From contig NC_092323.1 in the NCBI RefSeq assembly GCF_036785885.1, positions 10,548,501-10,612,500 of the forward strand: 64,000 bases of DNA. Reading direction: 5' to 3'. Within the stretch, counting starts at the first letter, position 1. Each line of letters starts with the position of its first letter. The position numbers and the translations under genes were made by a program. Origin of the DNA: Coffea arabica. Its lineage: Eukaryota > Streptophyta > Magnoliopsida > Gentianales > Rubiaceae. The notes below the pieces were generated by a model. It was not told the origin of the DNA, searched no databases, and worked only from the letters and a program-made list of their open reading frames with translations. This document shows, piece by piece, positions 25,050 to 37,102 of this stretch.

Positions 25050-27666
25050 GTGGACGATGATAATAAAATACTTGAAGTAATAAAAGATAATACTAGAAGA
25101 ATTATCCACCATTGCCATTTCTCATGATCTTAGGCCCCATCATATAACCAGAGGCGCAAGAAGTACAAATCAGCGGGACAGATTTGACATGATGATATAT
25201 TACAGTAGTACTTCAAATTCTTAATAAAGGGTTTTGCCACTTCTCCTATTAAATTCGTAACAAATTTTCTCAATATGTAAAGATTAAATGAAGAGAGAGA
25301 TTAAAAAAAAAATATGGATACCTTTTAAATGTATGAGATTGCATTGAAAAGAGAAGAAAAATAAAGGTAAAGTTAAATCTTTGCTGGTTGGTTTAGATTT
25401 AAATGTGAGAGGCAAAATGAGCTTTTCTTTTTCCCTCTAATCTGTTGACAGGTCAAAGTGATAAAGCAAGAATAAAATTAAATGAATACTTTATTGAAGA
25501 ATAGTGAGATTTATAAATTCGTGTATGTAAATTACTATATTTTGGTAGGATATGAAGAAACCATTGCCCCCATTGTATCTCCATCTCCAATTAGTGATTA
25601 TAACCGCTGAAAAATCGTGTTTTGTATTACGATTTCATGTTCATATTCGACTCAACAAATCAACATCATGATCTTTTCGCGTTTATTCAACTAGCCATCA
25701 CCACGATCTCTTTCCTCTCAGACTTGCGTTTAAACGTTGGCAAGCTGCAGCTTCTTCGTTCTTTCACAGCCTAAGCAGTAATTTAACCTGAAAGCACGCC
25801 TGGATGAACTAATACACTCCCTCTCTTTAAGTACAATTTTTTCAATGTACGATGAGCAATGCTTGCTCGGTACAATATGATACAGAATAGTTTCTGAAAT
25901 CGGCATGTTGCATGTAAAGAAGCCTAAGAAACTGATGAGACGACGAGCTAAGCCTTAGATCTGTAACCCGTCTGGTAGGCATGCGTATGCTTTGGCTCCA
26001 AGGCTGAAATCATATGTTCGAGGATAACAATCTTGAGCTGATAATTGTTGCAGCCACAATATCTGCATCCAAAACATAAATTATTGAACATCCATTCCCC
26101 AATGAGCTATCACAAGCCTGATACAAGTTCCTGATTTTAGATAAGTAGCATCACCAAGTCCTCAATTCCCTGTTGATATTTGGTTTTGTATCTTTCTATT
26201 GGCTTCGCTCCTGGTTTACCAGGAGCCGGGCACAATTCTAAACTTCTCTTTAACCTTTTGTTTAAACATTAGCATATACGTTTTCTCATGTAATCAACAT
26301 ATGGTAGTTGGGACGCTTCCCACTTCTGCCAAGAAAAGTATATGAAGTCTAATTGGATTTCCATCCTTCTAGGGAAAAACATGCATGCCTTCTGTTAACT
26401 TTACGTGTCTCTACCCCTCCCTCGTTGGCTAACTGAGTGCATTCTCCTCCGTCGCTTAAGCAGCAGAAGAAACAGAAGAACTGCAACATCCACTCACCAG
26501 TCTACCGGATTATTGCTGTTCTAAATGACTGAAACTGAACGATTATTTAAGTGTGGTAACCAGACCAAGCCCACATTCATTTAATAATATAGGCTCAAAA
26601 GATCATCCCGCTGGAACACACCGAGTTTTATTCAGGACCATTAGCACCCCACTCAGCTTCTTATATTAATTCTGCACTCAAATATAAGCTATTCTAATGA
26701 GTTCTAAAATCTCTCCTTGATTCCTCTAAACCAATACTATGTTTTTATACGGGAAAAAGTTATAAAAGATGCTCCTAGAGATTCCAAAATGATGCTTCTT
26801 CAAATTCCCAAGACAACTTTTACTGGATTCTGCCAGATTTTTTCAGAAAAATTAGTCAACAAAGCAGTGTGAAAAGGGTGCAAGTTGCACTTGCAGTAAT
26901 AATTCAAGGATCGGCAAGGGAGACTGTCCTAATGATCAGTAGATCGAAAGGAGAAAAAAGCTTTGAAAGGCATTACTCTGGTTTTGATTGCAAGAACTGA
27001 CATAGCAACATAGAACTTCAGCATCACTGCCAAAAAACAAACTTCAGATACAGTTGATCGTGTAATTATCTGGAAGCATTGATAACAACCAATGACCGAT
27101 ACCAGACTCACCTGCCCTATTACTACACAGTATTGCGATTCATTCATGTTACAAACAAATACAAGAACCATATCATGCTGATGGCAATTTCTTACAGCAC
27201 AACGAAGTGCTGCTTAACCTGTCAGAAGGCCAATCCTTTCATCCATGACGGCATAATTGAAAAGTCAACGTAACAAAATGATGGCATACAAATGATGCAG
27301 ATCACTTGCACCACCTCAGAAACTAAGTCCAATTCAAAAGTGTCCCAGATGAAGCAATATCATTATAATATTAAAATCTTAAACCATTTAATTGCAATAA
27401 AATGAGTATTAGTACATAAGATGCCAGAGATTCATATCTAAAGCCACAGCATAGCTTTTCAGCAACATAGAGCTATTTCCATTAAGTAACAGCATTCACA
27501 TGTCTCATGAACTAATTAGCTAAAGATAACCCCCACCACAATAAGTTCAAAGAATGGAATGTCATTAAGAAGACTAGGAGGAAAGAGTGCTTCAAGCTCA
27601 TTAAAAGAGCAGTAATGTTTTGCAACATAAGTTTGACATCAGTTCCATTGCAGAAGCTTTGTATAA
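25050..27666. other. Region between tRNA-Lys and NTR, no gene called
   Basis: Downstream of NTR on its own strand, so part may be its 3' UTR. A 37-codon stretch at about 26063-25953 (-), after a plausible acceptor, reads as protein-like Tyr/Cys-rich then Lys/Ile-rich sequence, and another frame near 27171-27112 (-) ends at a CAG|GTGAGT donor. Neither matches a family I know. Confidence 0.4.
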
Positions 27667-29707
27667 TCAATCACTCTTACCCTCCTGGGAGCCAATTTCC
27701 TGCAAGTAATGTTCTGCATCCAAGGCAGCCATGCATCCTACACATTCACAATAACAAAAATTTGTAATGCTAACCAAACTGGATTCCAAACACAGTCCAT
27801 GATCACTATATGACATAGAGATGTTTGAAAAAGGGAAAAATCAAGTGTTAAAGAGAACACAAGGAAAAGCAACAGCCAAGGTAAATGAACATAAAAGTAA
27901 CTTCCCTCTGAATGTTTGCATGGAAGGATTTAAAAATTGAAAGAAATTGGATCGTTCCTAGTATATTATCTACCATACTTTCTGCCATAATATCCTGCAA
28001 CTATGTAGGCTGTAAAATGCAGGAAAAGTAAGCCAACTTTCTTATACATGCAACCAAAGAAACACAATAGAATCAACCATTCCCTCATTTTATCCAATAC
28101 TAATCAACGAAGTAAAACAGGTTTCATATCCAATTGCTGCCAAGGGGTGGGGCACACTATACTTACATGTCCAAAATAATTGGTTAACAAGAACTTAGAA
28201 TTAACATATACCGTACATATGTTTGTACCAAAAGCTTAAAGATTTGCTCAGGTTGCAAGGGTGATATATCTATAATTATTTCCTTCTGTTTAACACGAGA
28301 AGCACACTATTGTATCCACTATAACCAAGAGTAAAAACTGCTTGATTCAGTTCGAGAAGCCATGCATATCCTTGAAAGCAAGAGCAAAACTTGACAAAGT
28401 ATTAAACACAACTTCGAACCAAAGTAACTCAAACATCTTAAACTAGCATAAAACTATAACCAAATAATCCATCTCCTCAGAGCTACATTAATTCCAAAAG
28501 CCCCCCTTCTGCTTGCATAATATATATTGTTCATCCAGATAAATTATAGCTAATGACAAATTTAAAACCCCACGAATCAAATAACACATAGAGCTATAAA
28601 GAAATCATATATCAGCAGCAATTCTCAGCTAAGATTACAAGCACATATTACAAATTCAAGCGTTTTAAACTAACCAGTGCCAGCAGCTGTAATAGCCTGC
28701 CTATACTTCTTATCCTGAACATCACCAGCAGCGAAAACTCCCTTAACGCTAGTATGGGTAGTCCCAGGCTTAGTCACCACATATCCCTCAGAATCCAGCT
28801 CCAACTGCCCACCTAAAAACTTAGTAGCAGGCTCATGCCCAATTGCGAAAAACAACCCATTAGCCTGTACATCCGAAACCTCACCGGTCACCACATTCTT
28901 CACTTTCAAGCCCCCCAACACTTTCTCCCCATAAGCCTCCACCACCACAGAATTCCACAGCACCTCAATTTTGGGATTGCTCAAAGCCCTGCTCTGCATA
29001 ATTTTTGAAGCCCGAAATTCATCCCTCCTATGTATTATATAAACTTTAGACCCATATTTCGTCAAAAACGTAGCTTCCTCCATGGCCGAGTCCCCTCCGC
29101 CAATCACGGCAAGGGGCTTGTTCCTGAATATCGGGGCGGCACCGTCGCAGACGGCACAGGCGGAGATGCCACGGTTCCAGAACTCTAAAGAGCCGGGGAA
29201 CTGAAGGCGTTTAGCGACAGCTCCGGTGGAGACGATGACGGAATCAGCAATGACAGTCTTGGAGTCGGTGAAGATTGTAAAAGGGTTTTTCGAGAAATCG
29301 ACTTTATTCACGGTTTCAGTGAAGATTTCGGTGCCAAATCGATGGGATTGGCTGCGGAACTTTTCGGTCAGCTCGATTCCGCCGATCCCATCAGGGAAAC
29401 CCGGGAAGTTTTCAACTTCGGAGGTGGTGGTGAGCTGCCCACCTGGGGCGATATCGTTGGCCATCCATCCTTCAAACATAATGGGCTTGAGTTCCGCCCT
29501 GGCAGCGTAGATGGCCGCCGTGTGGGCAGCTGGGCCGCTCCCGATTATGCAGAGACGCGTCTTCAGGGTTTGGATATCATCCATTGAAGGGATCTTGGAA
29601 CCGGTGGCGGAGGCAGTGGTGGCGGAGGCAGAGAGGGTGGCGACGCCGATTAGGTTGCGGGCTTTTCTAAGCGCGTTTAAAAATCTTGGAAAACAGTTGT
29701 GGGACAT
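27667..29707 (-). CDS. NTR: NADPH-dependent thioredoxin reductase, NTRA/NTRB type, 2 exons
   Basis: A FAD enzyme that reduces thioredoxin h and o with NADPH in the cytosol and mitochondria. Coding exons read on the reverse strand are 29707-28675 and 27737-27667, joined in frame (ACT G|GA TGC) across a 937-bp intron, giving 367 residues from the ATG at 29707. Visible features in that numbering: the FAD-binding [10 protein letters not shown] near 56-65, the redox-active CAVC at 184-187, the NADPH-binding GGGDSA at 203-208 and a C-terminal [14 protein letters not shown] contact. The second exon encodes the last 23 residues, ending [11 protein letters not shown], almost as in Arabidopsis NTRs. 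The chosen start (MSHNCFPRF) resembles the start of AtNTRA/B and gives a leader rich in Arg, Ala and Ser. The frame stays open upstream to an ATG at 29903, which would give 432 residues. Confidence 0.96.
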
Positions 29708-29903
29708 CTGTTTATGATTTTGTCTGTGAGAACATTTATATGGACAGGGTCGTAAAGATGCTGAGGCTTGGAATGGGTTGGGGCGGGCGAAATGGGCGGG
29801 CGAATCGCTTTTTTTACTGTGCGAATGGAATTTTAGGCGGCAAATTGGTGTGAAAAGTCTGAAAATTTTGGAGGGATCAAAGTGGGAGAATTTATTAACC
29901 ATC
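29708..29903 (-). other. In-frame upstream extension of the NTR reading frame
   Basis: From the ATG at 29903 the NTR frame is open for 65 more codons before the family-like start at 29707. The extension is basic, rich in Phe, His and Ser, and has almost no acidic residues, which would suit a mitochondrial or plastid presequence. It could equally be 5' UTR that happens to lack stops. Confidence 0.4.
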
Positions 29904-30843
29904 GGCAATGAACAAAAGAAGAAGAAGACAGGTTTTGTTTTCTCTAGTGACTAGTCCATGGAAGTACGGACCATACCTTCACGATGATTGATGCATGCGA
30001 AACAAGTACAATTGCTTTCTTGCAGAGTATACAAATTTTTCTTCTGGTGCAAGAAAAGAAGAAGTAAAGAGAGGGAAATTTGTTTGGATTGTAGTTTTCT
30101 ACAGAAATTTTTTTGTGTTTTTCGTAAACACATTTTTCAATCATTTCTTTACTCTGTAAATATGTTTTTTAATTACTTTTTTTTACGTTGCATACATCAA
30201 AATCATCCAATATAGTATTTTTTTTATTTGTTTTACAAAACTCCAAAAAAGTGATGATCCAAAACGAGTTTCAGACGATTTTTACGCTCTATGTACATTA
30301 CTACTACTGCTGCTACTCATATTCTGCCGATATTGGATTTGTATGAGTTATTTATCTTTTTTTTTTTGAAAAAAATTATTTATCTTATTGATACACTAAA
30401 ATTGACCTGACTTTCACTCTACATTGTTTTGGAATATGCCTAATGGAGAAGCTAACTAGTACTATAAATTTTAGTTGGGCCCAAAGAGGCAACCGGATTC
30501 CGGAGAGTTACTGCGATACAACGAATAAGAGAGACTTTTGTTTGCGCAACTTTATTTGCTTGCATCAACGGTAACACGTTTTTCAATAATTTCTTTTTTA
30601 TCTCACATACGTACATCACATAAAAAAAGTAGTGCAATATTTTTTTAAAAAAATTATCTCAAATAATCTCCTATCTAAACACACGATGAACAGTATTTTT
30701 TCAACATAAGTAGATAAAGAGCGAAGTGCTGTGGTGACCTGGAGGTTTTCGTCGTCCTCTCACGTGCCGCACATGTGATTGAGAGTGTTGTTTTCTTCGC
30801 GCATTGCGCGCCTCTTCTCTTCTGCCGGTACCCCATGTGCCTT

Positions 30844-30912
30844 CTGCTGCTTCGCATTAAAAACTTGTTTCTAAACCTGCTGCTGCGCATTAAAAGCTTC
30901 TTTCTCTATCTG
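30844..30912 (+). repeat. Short tandem duplication, period about 34
   Basis: ctgctgcttcgcattaaaa and ctgctgctgcgcattaaaa begin two adjacent similar units in the T-rich locus. Confidence 0.7.
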
Positions 30913-31450
30913 GCGCTATCACGTCGCTTTTCTTACCGCTGCCTTTTCTATCTACTTCTTTTGAACAATGCTGATCTCTTGCTTATTCGCCTGCTCTGCG
31001 CCCTGGTGCACGAGCTTGCTAAGATATCCGGTTCTCTTCATTCGTTGTTGTTTAGTTTTCGCTGTTCCCAGGTTCGGCGTCACCCACCATTGGTATGGTC
31101 GCCGCTCGTTGGCTAGCTTAACTGACCTAGAGCTGTGGCTTTGGGGTCTTTCTTCCTTTCCGGTTAGATGCATACTTTGCTGTAACCTTTCTGCTTGATC
31201 CTTCGCCTGAAACTGATGTTTTTTCCTATTTTCTTTGTTTCCCTTCTCGAGCCGCCAAAGGCCCGTCGAACCTCTATCCTTCGCGTTCTCAGGGTTTCGG
31301 TTGTCTAGATCAACCGCCATTGCAGTTCGTTTCTTCTTCTCCTCCTTCGTTGTGAGTCTTCTTCTTCTTCCTTTACGGTTAGTTGCGTCTTCTGTGCGAC
31401 TTTTCCCTGTGGGTTTTTTGGAGTTCTCCGATTTTCGGGTCCTTCATGCT

Positions 31451-31596
31451 CTCTAGATCTACTATCTTTTGCTCTCCGGAAGGTTGCAACCCTGCTCTTT
31501 TCGGTTATGTGGTTCTTTGTTTACTCTAGATCTATTATTTCACTCTTCGAAATGCTGCAAGCTTGCTCTTTCACTGATTTGGTTCTGTATTTTTTT
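31451..31596 (+). repeat. Degenerate tandem repeat, period 73
   Basis: Two units begin ctctagatcta at 31451 and 31524 and share gttgcaaccctgctcttt-like and tggttct blocks in the same order. Confidence 0.75.
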
Positions 31597-32741
31597 CACC
31601 TTGTTTTTCCTTACTTGCTTTGGGACTCCTTCTTACAGGTTGTGTTCCGTTTTGTGTATTTAGATGACTTGTTTTCTGTTCTATTTTTCGGTTCTAGCTA
31701 CGTGTTCATTTGTGGGTATTTTGAATCGTCCTCTTGCCGTGTGTCTTGGTGGCTTCGACAAATGAACTACAATTGTCTGCTATATAGCTTATGCTCGCCG
31801 CTGATGTGAACCATCTTTTTACTCTTGTAATTTCTTGAAACTGTTTCCTTGCGGGCCAAGGAGGCGTCATCTTTGACCTTTTCACCTCCACGAACGCAGC
31901 CCTTCTGCCTTTTCTCTCGCCTAAGGTGATCTTGCCCTTCTTAGCTTCATTTTTTTTTTTTGGTATTCTTTCTCTCCGCTTTGCTCTGTTTTTTTTCCCT
32001 CCTGTTCATGCGTATTTGTATGTTTTGTCATATGATGCTTTTGGTCTGTGCACTGTTGCATTTTTTCCCCCTTCTGCTCCCCCACCCTTTGCTTTATAGC
32101 TTGCGCTCCAAAAAAATAAAAGGAACTGCCCCTTGCCCAAAAAAATAAGCTCTTCTGTTCTTTGTTCTTATTCTCTGTTCTTGGTATGTTGCCGTTGCCT
32201 ATCTCTGTATGATTTGGCTTTCTTTTCATTCAGATAAGTTTTGCTTCTTTCGCTGTTGCTTGATAAAGTTTCTGTCTTTTTGGGTTATGGTTTACTTGAT
32301 GAATTGGAAGAAAATCTGTTTTCCTTTTGGAGAGAAGTCGGAGGGGAAGCATTCTAATTTCTAAGGGTTACTTTGGTGGGGATTGATTACCTTTACTTGT
32401 TTTTGGTTTATGTAGTTCTTTTCTGCAGCTACAGTTTGTCATTTTTATTTTAATTTGGTCCTATGGAATGTACACTAATATTGTTTTTTGGGCTGAATTT
32501 GCTTTTTCAGCTGCTTTTGACTTATAATTTCGATTTCGTTCCTTAGTTATTCTTGAGTTAGTATAATTCTATTACTGATACGTGACGTTAATGAAACAGA
32601 ATAAACAGAGTTGCTCCAGAGTTTTTCCTTTTTGTTTTTTTGGGTTGAGCTAATTCTTAACTTCAAAAAAAACGGTGTTAAAATGACTTCGGCTTTCTGA
32701 TGAATTTTGTTTGAAACAAAAGTGGCTATGGTTAGCAATGT

Positions 32742-32812
32742 GATTAATTACAAGAGGTTAGGAGTTTGTGGGTTAAAAAAACTTGATTAATTACAAGAGG
32801 TTAGGAGTTTGT
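32742..32812 (+). repeat. Direct duplication, period 43
   Basis: A 28-bp block starting gattaattacaagaggtt occurs at 32742-32769 and again without change at 32785-32812, separated by 15 bp. Confidence 0.95.
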
Positions 32813-32830
32813 TGCATTTAATTTCTTTTC

Positions 32831-33300
32831 CTATCTCTAGATGTCTTTTTGGATATTTTTTTTATTCATGAATTGGAGGGGAATCTGCTTCCCTTTTTGA
32901 CCCTTTTGCTACCATGCTCTGTGATATTGTTTGGGGTTTTTTTTGGCCTACCTATTGATACTCTGTATCTTTTTCTGGTTGGAGAAATTTTGCTGATTTT
33001 GGTTGTTGCTTGATAAAGCTTTTGTCTTTTTTGGATTTTGTTTAATTGATGCGTTGGAGGGAAGCGTGCTTTTCTTTAGCCCCTTTTGCTATCACGGTCT
33101 TTGATACTTTACTTGATTTTTTTTTCCTACCTTTGGATCTTTTTTTCCCCATTCAAATAGTCTTTATGTTTTTAGTTGCTGTTTGATAAAGTTTCTTTCT
33201 GTTTTTGTAATCTGGTTTAGTCCATGAAATGGATGAAAGTCTTCTTTTCTTTTGCCCTTTAGCTATCATGTCTCTTATACTTTATTCGCTTTTTTTTTTT
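32831..33300 (+). repeat. Degenerate tandem array, period 172, about 2.7 units
   Basis: Units begin near 32831, 33003 and 33175. Shared blocks in order: gttgcttgataaag, a cttttttggattttgttt tract, ttgatgcgttggaggga, then ccccttttgctatcacg-like and tttcctacctttggatc-like segments. A lone partial unit begins at 32255 (gttgcttgataaagtttctg). Divergence between units is high, so the array is old. Confidence 0.7.
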
Positions 33301-36300
33301 TGTTAAAAGCTCGTTTGTTGCGATGTCGTCGACCATTGGATGATTAGGAACTATCTTTTTGAGATAGTTTGCTAATGTGCCTATAACATCATGACATCTT
33401 ATGCTTCCAACACAAATATATGAACTCTACATTGGTAAAACTTTATGCATTGTTTTTTTCGTTCCTCCTCTTTTGTTTATTCCAAAGCATTTCCCTTTTC
33501 TTTTGGTCATGTTATGCATTCGGCCTCTGCTGCTCTTAAGCACGCTTGTACAATTGACTTCTCCATGTCAGGTGAAGTAATTCTCTTAAAAGCTTTTTAT
33601 TTGGTGTCAATCAAAATGGACTGTTATTTTCATGAATTGATTGAAGCACTTGCAATGTACTTTAATTTCTTTTTACTAAGTTTGCATATGTTTAATTTCA
33701 TTTTCTATTGAATCACATTAGATTAGATAGATAGGCAAATCTAATGTGTCGGTTGGCCTGTGGTGTTTGTTCCCTATGTTAAATTCTTTTTCTTTTTCTT
33801 TGAGTTCATTTTTTTATGTTCATTTGCTTTTTCTTTCTCACCTGATCTGAATGATTGTGGTTTTGTGTGTTTTAAGTTTTATGCCAATTTTGTGTTTCTA
33901 AAGTTCAGGAATTCTTGATTTATTGCTATATAAATGTGCCTTGTAGGCTAGCTGTATTGAGACTACGGTAGATGGTGTCCAATTTGCTTGCAGATTTTGG
34001 TATTTGGCGTTAGTTTCTTGTGACCATTTTTTTAATCTTTTTTCTTACTGATGTTTGAACCGTGCCTTGATTTTGTTTTTCCTTTTTTTTAATCCAGTGA
34101 GATAAGTCTATGATCGTCTTAGAGAGTGCTTTTCTAGAGACATATTTAAACTTCCTCACTATAAGTGTTCACTATGAGCAGGAGGATAACAGCACATGTG
34201 GGTGTTATTTACTTATAAGATTAATTACAAAACATGCTTTTTTTTTAATTACAAGTTGTTCCAGATTTTCAAACTAAAGTAGCAGCAGTACAATTTTGTC
34301 ACTTAATTAGTTCATGCTCTAAAGTTTTGGTCTTTTACTAACCAATTTTAGGTTCAATCTAGATAGCCACTCAACCTAATTTTTTGGTTTGTTGAATGCA
34401 AGGCCAAGGTATTTGCTCATGTATGTCCAAAATGCAGGTTTCATTTTAGCTAATGAATTTTTAATTCACAGGTCTACAATGTTGCAGGATTACTGAAGTT
34501 TTGTTATGCCGATGGTTATCATATACATATTAGGAGATGAACACAAGGACTATAATATATAGAGGTACACACAGATCATTTTCTATGGTTGAGGTGATAT
34601 ATTGTTGGTTAAATGCCATTGGTTAGGTTTATTTAAATGCACATACTAGCAAAGAATGTTAGGTTCTTCTATGCCTCAACTCATGCCTTTATTTTGATAT
34701 TAAGAAATTGTTAATGAATGTGAAGTTTAGTGAATCTGATTCAATGCCTGTAGTCTACCAATTTTATAACATTATTTTTGCGTGCATTGAAGGTGCTCTT
34801 AGGTGATATCGATATTTTCCAAGCGCCAAAGAGGGTCTAGCCATTTCTTTTCCCATTTTTTTTTCTCTGAGTTGGACTTTCAACATATAAGACTTAGAGT
34901 CAAAGGGGGTTCTACTGTTCCAACTTTGGTTCATATCTGTGTAGTTATGTTTGGTTGAGCATACACTATATTATTTAATTGAAGTGAAATTCTATTTAAG
35001 AATACTGATTATGTATCTGTGTGGTTATGCTTGGTTGAGTATACACACTATAATTCTCCCTATTAACTTAAAAGTTAATCTTAACTTAATATTCTTCAAT
35101 TTTATTAGTGGTAGGGATGAAATGGTAGGCATTAATGAAATGGCCGATATGGTTCTCAGTTTTGAAGCCATCCATCCACATTGCACTAGGTGTTCATGAT
35201 TGTAACTCAAATTACACTCTCAACAAGGAAAAAACTTGGTTGGGGCTTCAACTATGATATTGAAGGTATTTATATTGAGCATTACATGGTCAGGCTTCAT
35301 AGATTCCAAGCTAACTTTTACTTTCTTAAAACCTTGATTTCATTTGTTGTGTTTTTGGTTCTTCACTGGTATAAATAGGATGATAACTAACTGTTCCCTA
35401 TTGTAATTTTAATAGGATGGGCTTATACTTACATCTAAAAAGGAGAAAGCTCATTGTGTAGATTTATCATGGGACTTCTAAGGCATTCAAAACCTAGGCT
35501 CAAGTGCAATTTGGCTCAGTTTGTGTTGCTGATGGCGACTGAAGAGTGAACTCATAGTTGTTTTGAATTTCTATTGCATGTAATTGTTATAGCAAGTGTC
35601 AAAATAGAGAGATGTAACATAATAGTCTTCTTTTTAGCTACTAAGGCAAATTGTATATGCTGCCTATGTGAAAAGGGTGCAAGTTTTCTCATACTATATG
35701 TATCTAGCTTTCTTTGACAAGTTTGTGATGATTTGAGGCCGTATATAAGATTTTGAAATGCTTGTCATGTTGTTGATGTTCATTAGTAATTGGCTTGTGT
35801 CATCTAACGAAGTCAATTTCTTTTTTAGTTTTCAAATTATAATGCTTTATGGGCATTCATGATAAATTGTCACCACGTAACGCGCGGTCCATGCCTCCTA
35901 GTATCAAGAAATTATTTACTGAAGTAGCCTACAATCACAGTTTTTTTTTTATTTTAAAAAAGCCCTCAATTAAATGGATTGAACATGATCCATGGGTGAG
36001 ATCGACTTTGAGTTCAGCCATTTGGGCCGTTTCGATTAGTTGTCTATTAAGAATTAAGCTTGGGTCTACTACAGGGCCTCAATGTCAATATGCAGCATTT
36101 CAAAGTCGCCCAAAGTAACGGTACCAGTTTCATGTTTCGTGTGCAAAGCCATGTGACTTAAATTCTTATTTTTAAGAATTGTAGAGGAAGATAAAGAGAG
36201 AAAAGTTGACGGTTAGAGTGTAAATTCTTATTTTTGTTATATAAAACTCGTCAATTCTCTAAAAAAAAGCAATGTAATTTATCAAACCGTAGTACTTTTA

Positions 36301-36324
36301 ATGAATCATGCAAGCTTTGACAAA

Positions 36325-36350
36325 ATAATAATAATAATAATAATAATAAA
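36325..36350. repeat. TAA microsatellite
   Basis: About eight consecutive TAA units. Confidence 0.95.
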
Positions 36351-36962
36351 TAATGAATGATGCGAGCTAGAAAAAGACAAAATCGATTACGACCTCACCA
36401 AAACAAATGGCAGAGTATGTATGCTGAGGAAATATTACTCGAACAGCTAAATGATTGTAATGTGGCCATGGCCTTGGATTAAAAGTAAAAACATCATAAC
36501 ATTTTCATATTAATCATGACTACTACAAGTTCTATTGTCGTAGTTACTTATTAGTATAATTTCGGGTGGGGAATTGGAAATGCACTTTTAGATATCTCTT
36601 ATAATTCCATTTGTTTTTTGTTGTAAGAAACCAAATACTACTGTTAATTTAATCTTAAAAAAAATAAAGCAGCTCTTGGAATATAGTTTCAAAGTTTTAA
36701 AATTTTCAATTTCTCGCAATCAGTTCGTCTTGTGACCAATGTAAATTGTGGCAATCTCTATTGCTACTTTTGAATCTTGTCGATGGGATCATCATGGCTT
36801 GATGGTCAAGTATGAGCACTCAACTAAGTTCTGAGCTAAGAAAAAATATTTTATAAAAAAAGGTTATGGGTTTAATCTAACTAAATGTGAGTTTCTTCTC
36901 AAATTTTGTCTGAGTTAGTTTGTAGTAATATTATTGAATTGTAATTTTTGCCGTATCATATG

Positions 36963-37102
36963 CAGGCTAATTTGTGGCTTCCCCCTCCCCCTTTTCCTAA
37001 ATTAGGTTAGAACAGATTGTACAAACTATTATCAGGCTAATTTGTGGCTTCCCCCTCCCCCTCTTTCTAAATCAGGTTAGAACAGATTATACAAACTGTT
37101 AT
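36963..37102 (+). repeat. 70-bp tandem duplication
   Basis: Two adjacent 70-bp units start caggctaatttgtggcttcc at 36963 and 37033 and differ at only a few positions, so the duplication is recent. A partial third start (gcgggctaatttg) occurs at about 37136 after a TA-rich spacer. Confidence 0.92.

Larger units (their letters stand above)
30700..36120 (+). other. T-rich locus, possible noncoding transcript
   Basis: From about 30.7 kb the plus strand becomes strongly pyrimidine- and T-rich with moderate GC, the composition of plant 5' UTRs and introns. It continues for more than 4 kb without a conserved protein frame. It contains degenerate tandem repeats (listed separately). It starts about 0.8-1 kb from the NTR start in the opposite direction, so a shared promoter region is possible. 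Open frames here are low-complexity Leu/Phe/Ser products of the base bias. The assignment as a transcribed locus is inference from composition. Confidence 0.35.

Noticed and set aside
25953-26063. 37-codon protein-like stretch (-) after a plausible acceptor
   Set aside because: A stop-free run of this length is common by chance, no family was recognised and no upstream exon could be joined with confidence.
26929-27171. 80-codon frame (-) ending near a CAG|GTGAGT donor
   Set aside because: Lies downstream of the NTR stop, so more likely 3' UTR; no conserved features.
30775-32229. Several frames of 60-120 codons on both strands of the T-rich locus
   Set aside because: Leu/Phe/Ser or Lys/Glu-rich translations follow from the base bias; no conserved domain.
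35849-36118. 89-codon frame (+) with mixed composition
   Set aside because: No known domain; could be a decayed transposon fragment but nothing supports it.
36780-36960. Segment with A-box-like (tggcttgatggt) and B-box-like (gggtttaatc) words, possibly another SINE
   Set aside because: No A-tail and no target duplication could be found.
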